A stretch of DNA of 64,000 nucleotides, taken from Gymnorhina tibicen. Lineage: Eukaryota > Chordata > Aves > Passeriformes > Artamidae. The DNA lies in the NCBI GenBank assembly GCA_013399875.1, contig VXAZ01005702.1, positions 1,343,768 through 1,407,767 of the forward strand, read 5' to 3'. The notes below the pieces were generated by a model. The model was not told the DNA's origin, did no database searches, and was given only the letters and a program-made list of their open reading frames with translations. The translations under genes and the position numbers were made by a program. Shown piece after piece: positions 61,456 to 64,000 of the stretch. Position 1 is the first letter of the stretch; the number at the start of each line of letters is the position of its first letter.

Positions 61456-62767
61456 AAGTCAGTCACAAATAGAATGGATCCAGCCTACTTAATATTAAAG
61501 TACTGGTAGAAATAGTAACCAGTATATGCTGAGAAAAATTAAAATAGAGGGATTTCTTGTATTTTAAAGAGTATTGTACATCAACTCAAGTCCAATGGAA
61601 AGCAAATAATTTCAAGGAACTTTAGTGTATCTTGCAGGTAATATATACTATGTATATTTCTGCAGCGGCTGCAGAAATTGCTTTTATTTTTGACTGAATA
61701 TCAGAATTGATACTGCATATTCACATGAAACTTGCAGAGATGATCAGTGCATACTTTAAAGCTAACCTCAGCAGTCTCACCTACCCTTTCATTGGAGAGT
61801 CCGTAGTGTCATTATGCCAATAAGTAGATATGCAAGTATGGGTTTAACTCCAGAGAACTTTAAATTGTTTTTAATTTCCACTGTGAAATACTGCCTTAGT
61901 GTTACTTCCAAGTCTAACCTATAAAAAGAAAGTAATCATGAAATCATCTTAGACAGCAATAAATTCCCTATTTCTCTTTCTGATCTAATGTTTTCTTGGC
62001 ATGCCAAAATGTACACGAACAAACAATTGCAAAGCAGAAGTTATTCCTTCTGAATTATTCTGAAAATTAATTTGAAAATAATTTTCTGACAGTCACTACT
62101 CCTAGATATCAGAATTATGACACTAAGTATGAGTAAGAAAATGTGGATTTCTCTATGGAGAGAAAAAGGAAAGGTTTAATGTTGTAAATGATTTTTTTAA
62201 TGATCAAGCACATATTAGAACATAGTTTCATGTTGTAACATTTGTTTATAATGAGTACATCCTATACACGCACACACAGTTGAGTATCTACACTTTATGT
62301 GTTCACTTGAAGTCAGCTACCAATAAGCCATGGCTGAATTATTCACAGTAAAAAACATTATCTAAAATGATGACTCTCCCTAAACATTTAAAGTAAGTTA
62401 GACAGAAGTTTTAAATTAAAAAGAACTTAGTCTTTAAATATTCTCAATGCTACAGAAACATGATTTTTGCCTAGGAAGGTTGATGATTCAATCTGCAAGT
62501 GAATTTTAAAGAAACTTTGAAACTGGGAAAATATATGTGTATTTGTATTAGATGGTACACTCAGATGGTGGTGTTTTATATATAAAGAAAAAATTTTACT
62601 TTTTGGACACCAGCTGTTTCCCAGCAAAGCAAGAGACTATTACTTTTTCAATTAATCATAAAAAATTACATATAGTAGCATAAACTGTTCTTTAGTTTCC
62701 TCACAGGAAAGGTGTGACAATTTCCCTTTCAAGCTTGGAGAGTAATTTCTAGTGCTCCTTTTAACAT
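61456..62767. other. Non-coding A+T-rich DNA, no feature seen
   Basis: No gene or repeat family recognised. Confidence 0.55.
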
Positions 62768-63157
62768 TGTGACTGATGCCTAGAGTGGGTACCTAGAAAC
62801 AGAGACTAGACAGGAATAAGGGAATAAAGGTAGGTATTTTTATTTGAAAAGCCTTCAAAAGTACACCCTGGGGAGCCAGAGGCTACATCCAAGATGGACC
62901 CCAAGATGGACTATGAGTCACAAGTTCTTCACACTTTTATAGGTTTGGTTCATTTGCATATCAGGGTTAATTCTCCAATTAAAGCTTCAGTTAATGATGT
63001 AATTTCTCCAAGCTCACTCCCCTTCTAAAGATGTTAGTTTACACATTTTGGGCCTAGGACAGTCTGGGTGTCCTTGGAGAGCAGGCTTGAGAAGCTTTGT
63101 TTCGTTTATCTAGGGTAAGAGAACAGCTAACAGGCTACAAGAAACTTCAGTTACACA
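62768..63157 (-). mobile_element. Endogenous-retrovirus solo LTR
   Basis: About 390 bp whose reverse complement has LTR organisation. It has a TATA box (TATAAAA, plus-strand 62935-62941) and, about 90 bp downstream, an AATAAA signal (plus-strand 62839-62844). The ends are TGTGACTG on the left and CAGTTACACA on the right, imperfect inverted repeats. Landmark plus-strand phrases are 'ccaagatgga' twice in tandem (62889-62910), 'gttcttcacacttttatagg', 'catttgcatatcagggtt' and 'gggcctaggacagtctgggt'; I recall these from LTRs repeated across bird genomes. No clear target-site duplication, so the exact ends are uncertain by tens of bases. Confidence 0.7.
62935..62941 (-). promoter_or_regulatory. TATA box of the minus-strand LTR
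   Basis: TATAAAA on the minus strand, correctly placed upstream of the LTR's AATAAA signal at 62839-62844. If still active it would start transcripts running leftward into the window. Confidence 0.5.
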
Positions 63158-64000
63158 CTAAGCAGTACAGGATTTGAAAAAATACAAAAGTTAAAATCTA
63201 AGGCATCATGACTGAAACCTAAGACTACAGAAAATTGCTGCTGGATATGCCTGTTGCTATTAAATCATTTAAGCATTTTTAGTATTGTTACTGATGGTTC
63301 TGACCTCCCACTCCTTGAAATTTATTGAACTTGGATAGTTTCACATGAAATTTTTTTCTGAAAAAAAGACATCATTTTTCTATTATATTTGGGTAGACAT
63401 AGTAAAGCAGATGTTACCTGGAATGCATTCTGGATATTAAAGGTGGTATTGGGAATCTTCTCATTTCATACCAGAAGTTTAAATGTTACTCATGTATCAT
63501 AGAGAATTTCAATTGTCATTGTAATGTGAACAGTACTGCATAAACAGATCACCCTGGCATGTGTATTCGAGTTCAGAAGAGAACCATTAACTTGTCCTAA
63601 CAAGAACGTTATTAAGTTAAAGAAAATGCATCTATCAGCTTCACGGGTTTTTGGTAAGATGAGGGGGAAGTGTAGTGGTGGATTGTAGGTGCAAAGCAGT
63701 AGCAATCCCTAGTCTTTTCTACTTTGTTTGGAACTATTTATATTAGATGATCATCAACATTTTTTCTCAAGGCAGCCTCTTCTGGCAATAGTAAGATTCA
63801 CATTTTTTCCCATAAATCTTAGACAAGACCTTTATGTATATTAACTTAATTTGAGTTCCAGGATATCATTAAGATTCCAGATAATTGATAAAAATTTCAG
63901 ATAAAATCAATTTCTCATTTAATCTGTTTTTAAATAGATGCAAACCACGATGTTAAAAATTAAAAATTTGTTTTTATTTTCTGTACTTTTAACAAAATCT
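63158..64000. other. Non-coding A+T-rich DNA, no feature seen
   Basis: No gene or repeat family recognised to the end of the window. Confidence 0.55.

Noticed and set aside
59575..63157. The two LTRs at 59575 and 62768 as ends of one provirus
   Set aside because: They are on opposite strands, differ in sequence and length, and the interval has no gag/pol/env text. The first also has its own complete target duplication.
1..64000. CRISPR arrays, operons, prophage or plasmid features
   Set aside because: No regularly spaced direct repeats, no long ORFs and no bacterial gene signals; the repeat content is avian.

Overview
This window looks like bird nuclear DNA from a gene-poor, A+T-rich stretch: a large intron or an intergenic desert. 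The assignment rests on its repeats. There are three or four copies of the avian CR1 LINE, including 3' ends with the typical ATTCTATGA-type terminal octamers. Two LTRs belong to one avian ERVL-type family, and two further LTR-like insertions are present. Ancient amniote MIR-type SINE relics and the A/C-rich (GT-rich on the other strand) simple tracts common in bird genomes also occur. There is no prokaryotic organisation: no operons, no ribosome-binding sites and no long ORFs. The longest open frames are only about 60-127 codons, carry no domain I recognise, and are what chance gives in about 64 kb of six frames.

Layout. Bases 1-44 hold the 3' tip of a CR1 element running in from the left. 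Bases 45-20139 are mostly non-repetitive A+T-rich DNA with two MIR-like relics (about 2770-2870 and 16630-16800), A/C-rich tracts (11726-11799, 13290-13363) and one well-formed exon-like segment (713-878, + strand). A short minus-strand CR1 tail lies at 20140-20275. A 500-bp solo-LTR-like insertion lies at about 21696-22195, and a second minus-strand CR1 fragment at 28037-28375. An ERVL-type solo LTR lies on the minus strand at 30920-31481. An isolated 283-bp CpG-dense block with TG...CA ends lies at 39428-39710. A longer, decayed plus-strand CR1 carrying reverse-transcriptase remnants spans about 41255-42535. A trinucleotide microsatellite abuts a 20-bp perfect palindrome at 53955-54056. The second ERVL-type LTR, plus strand, with a perfect 5-bp target duplication, is at 59575-60171. 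A 42-bp exon-like segment with strong splice signals lies at 61412-61453. Another LTR, minus strand, is at about 62768-63157.

No gene product, RNA gene, CRISPR array or gene system can be named with confidence. I found no evidence of a new multi-gene system. The items most worth checking are the CpG-dense insertion (an orphan promoter or an LTR), the two phase-compatible plus-strand exon candidates (713-878 and 61412-61453), and the two oppositely oriented ERVL LTRs about 28 kb apart.
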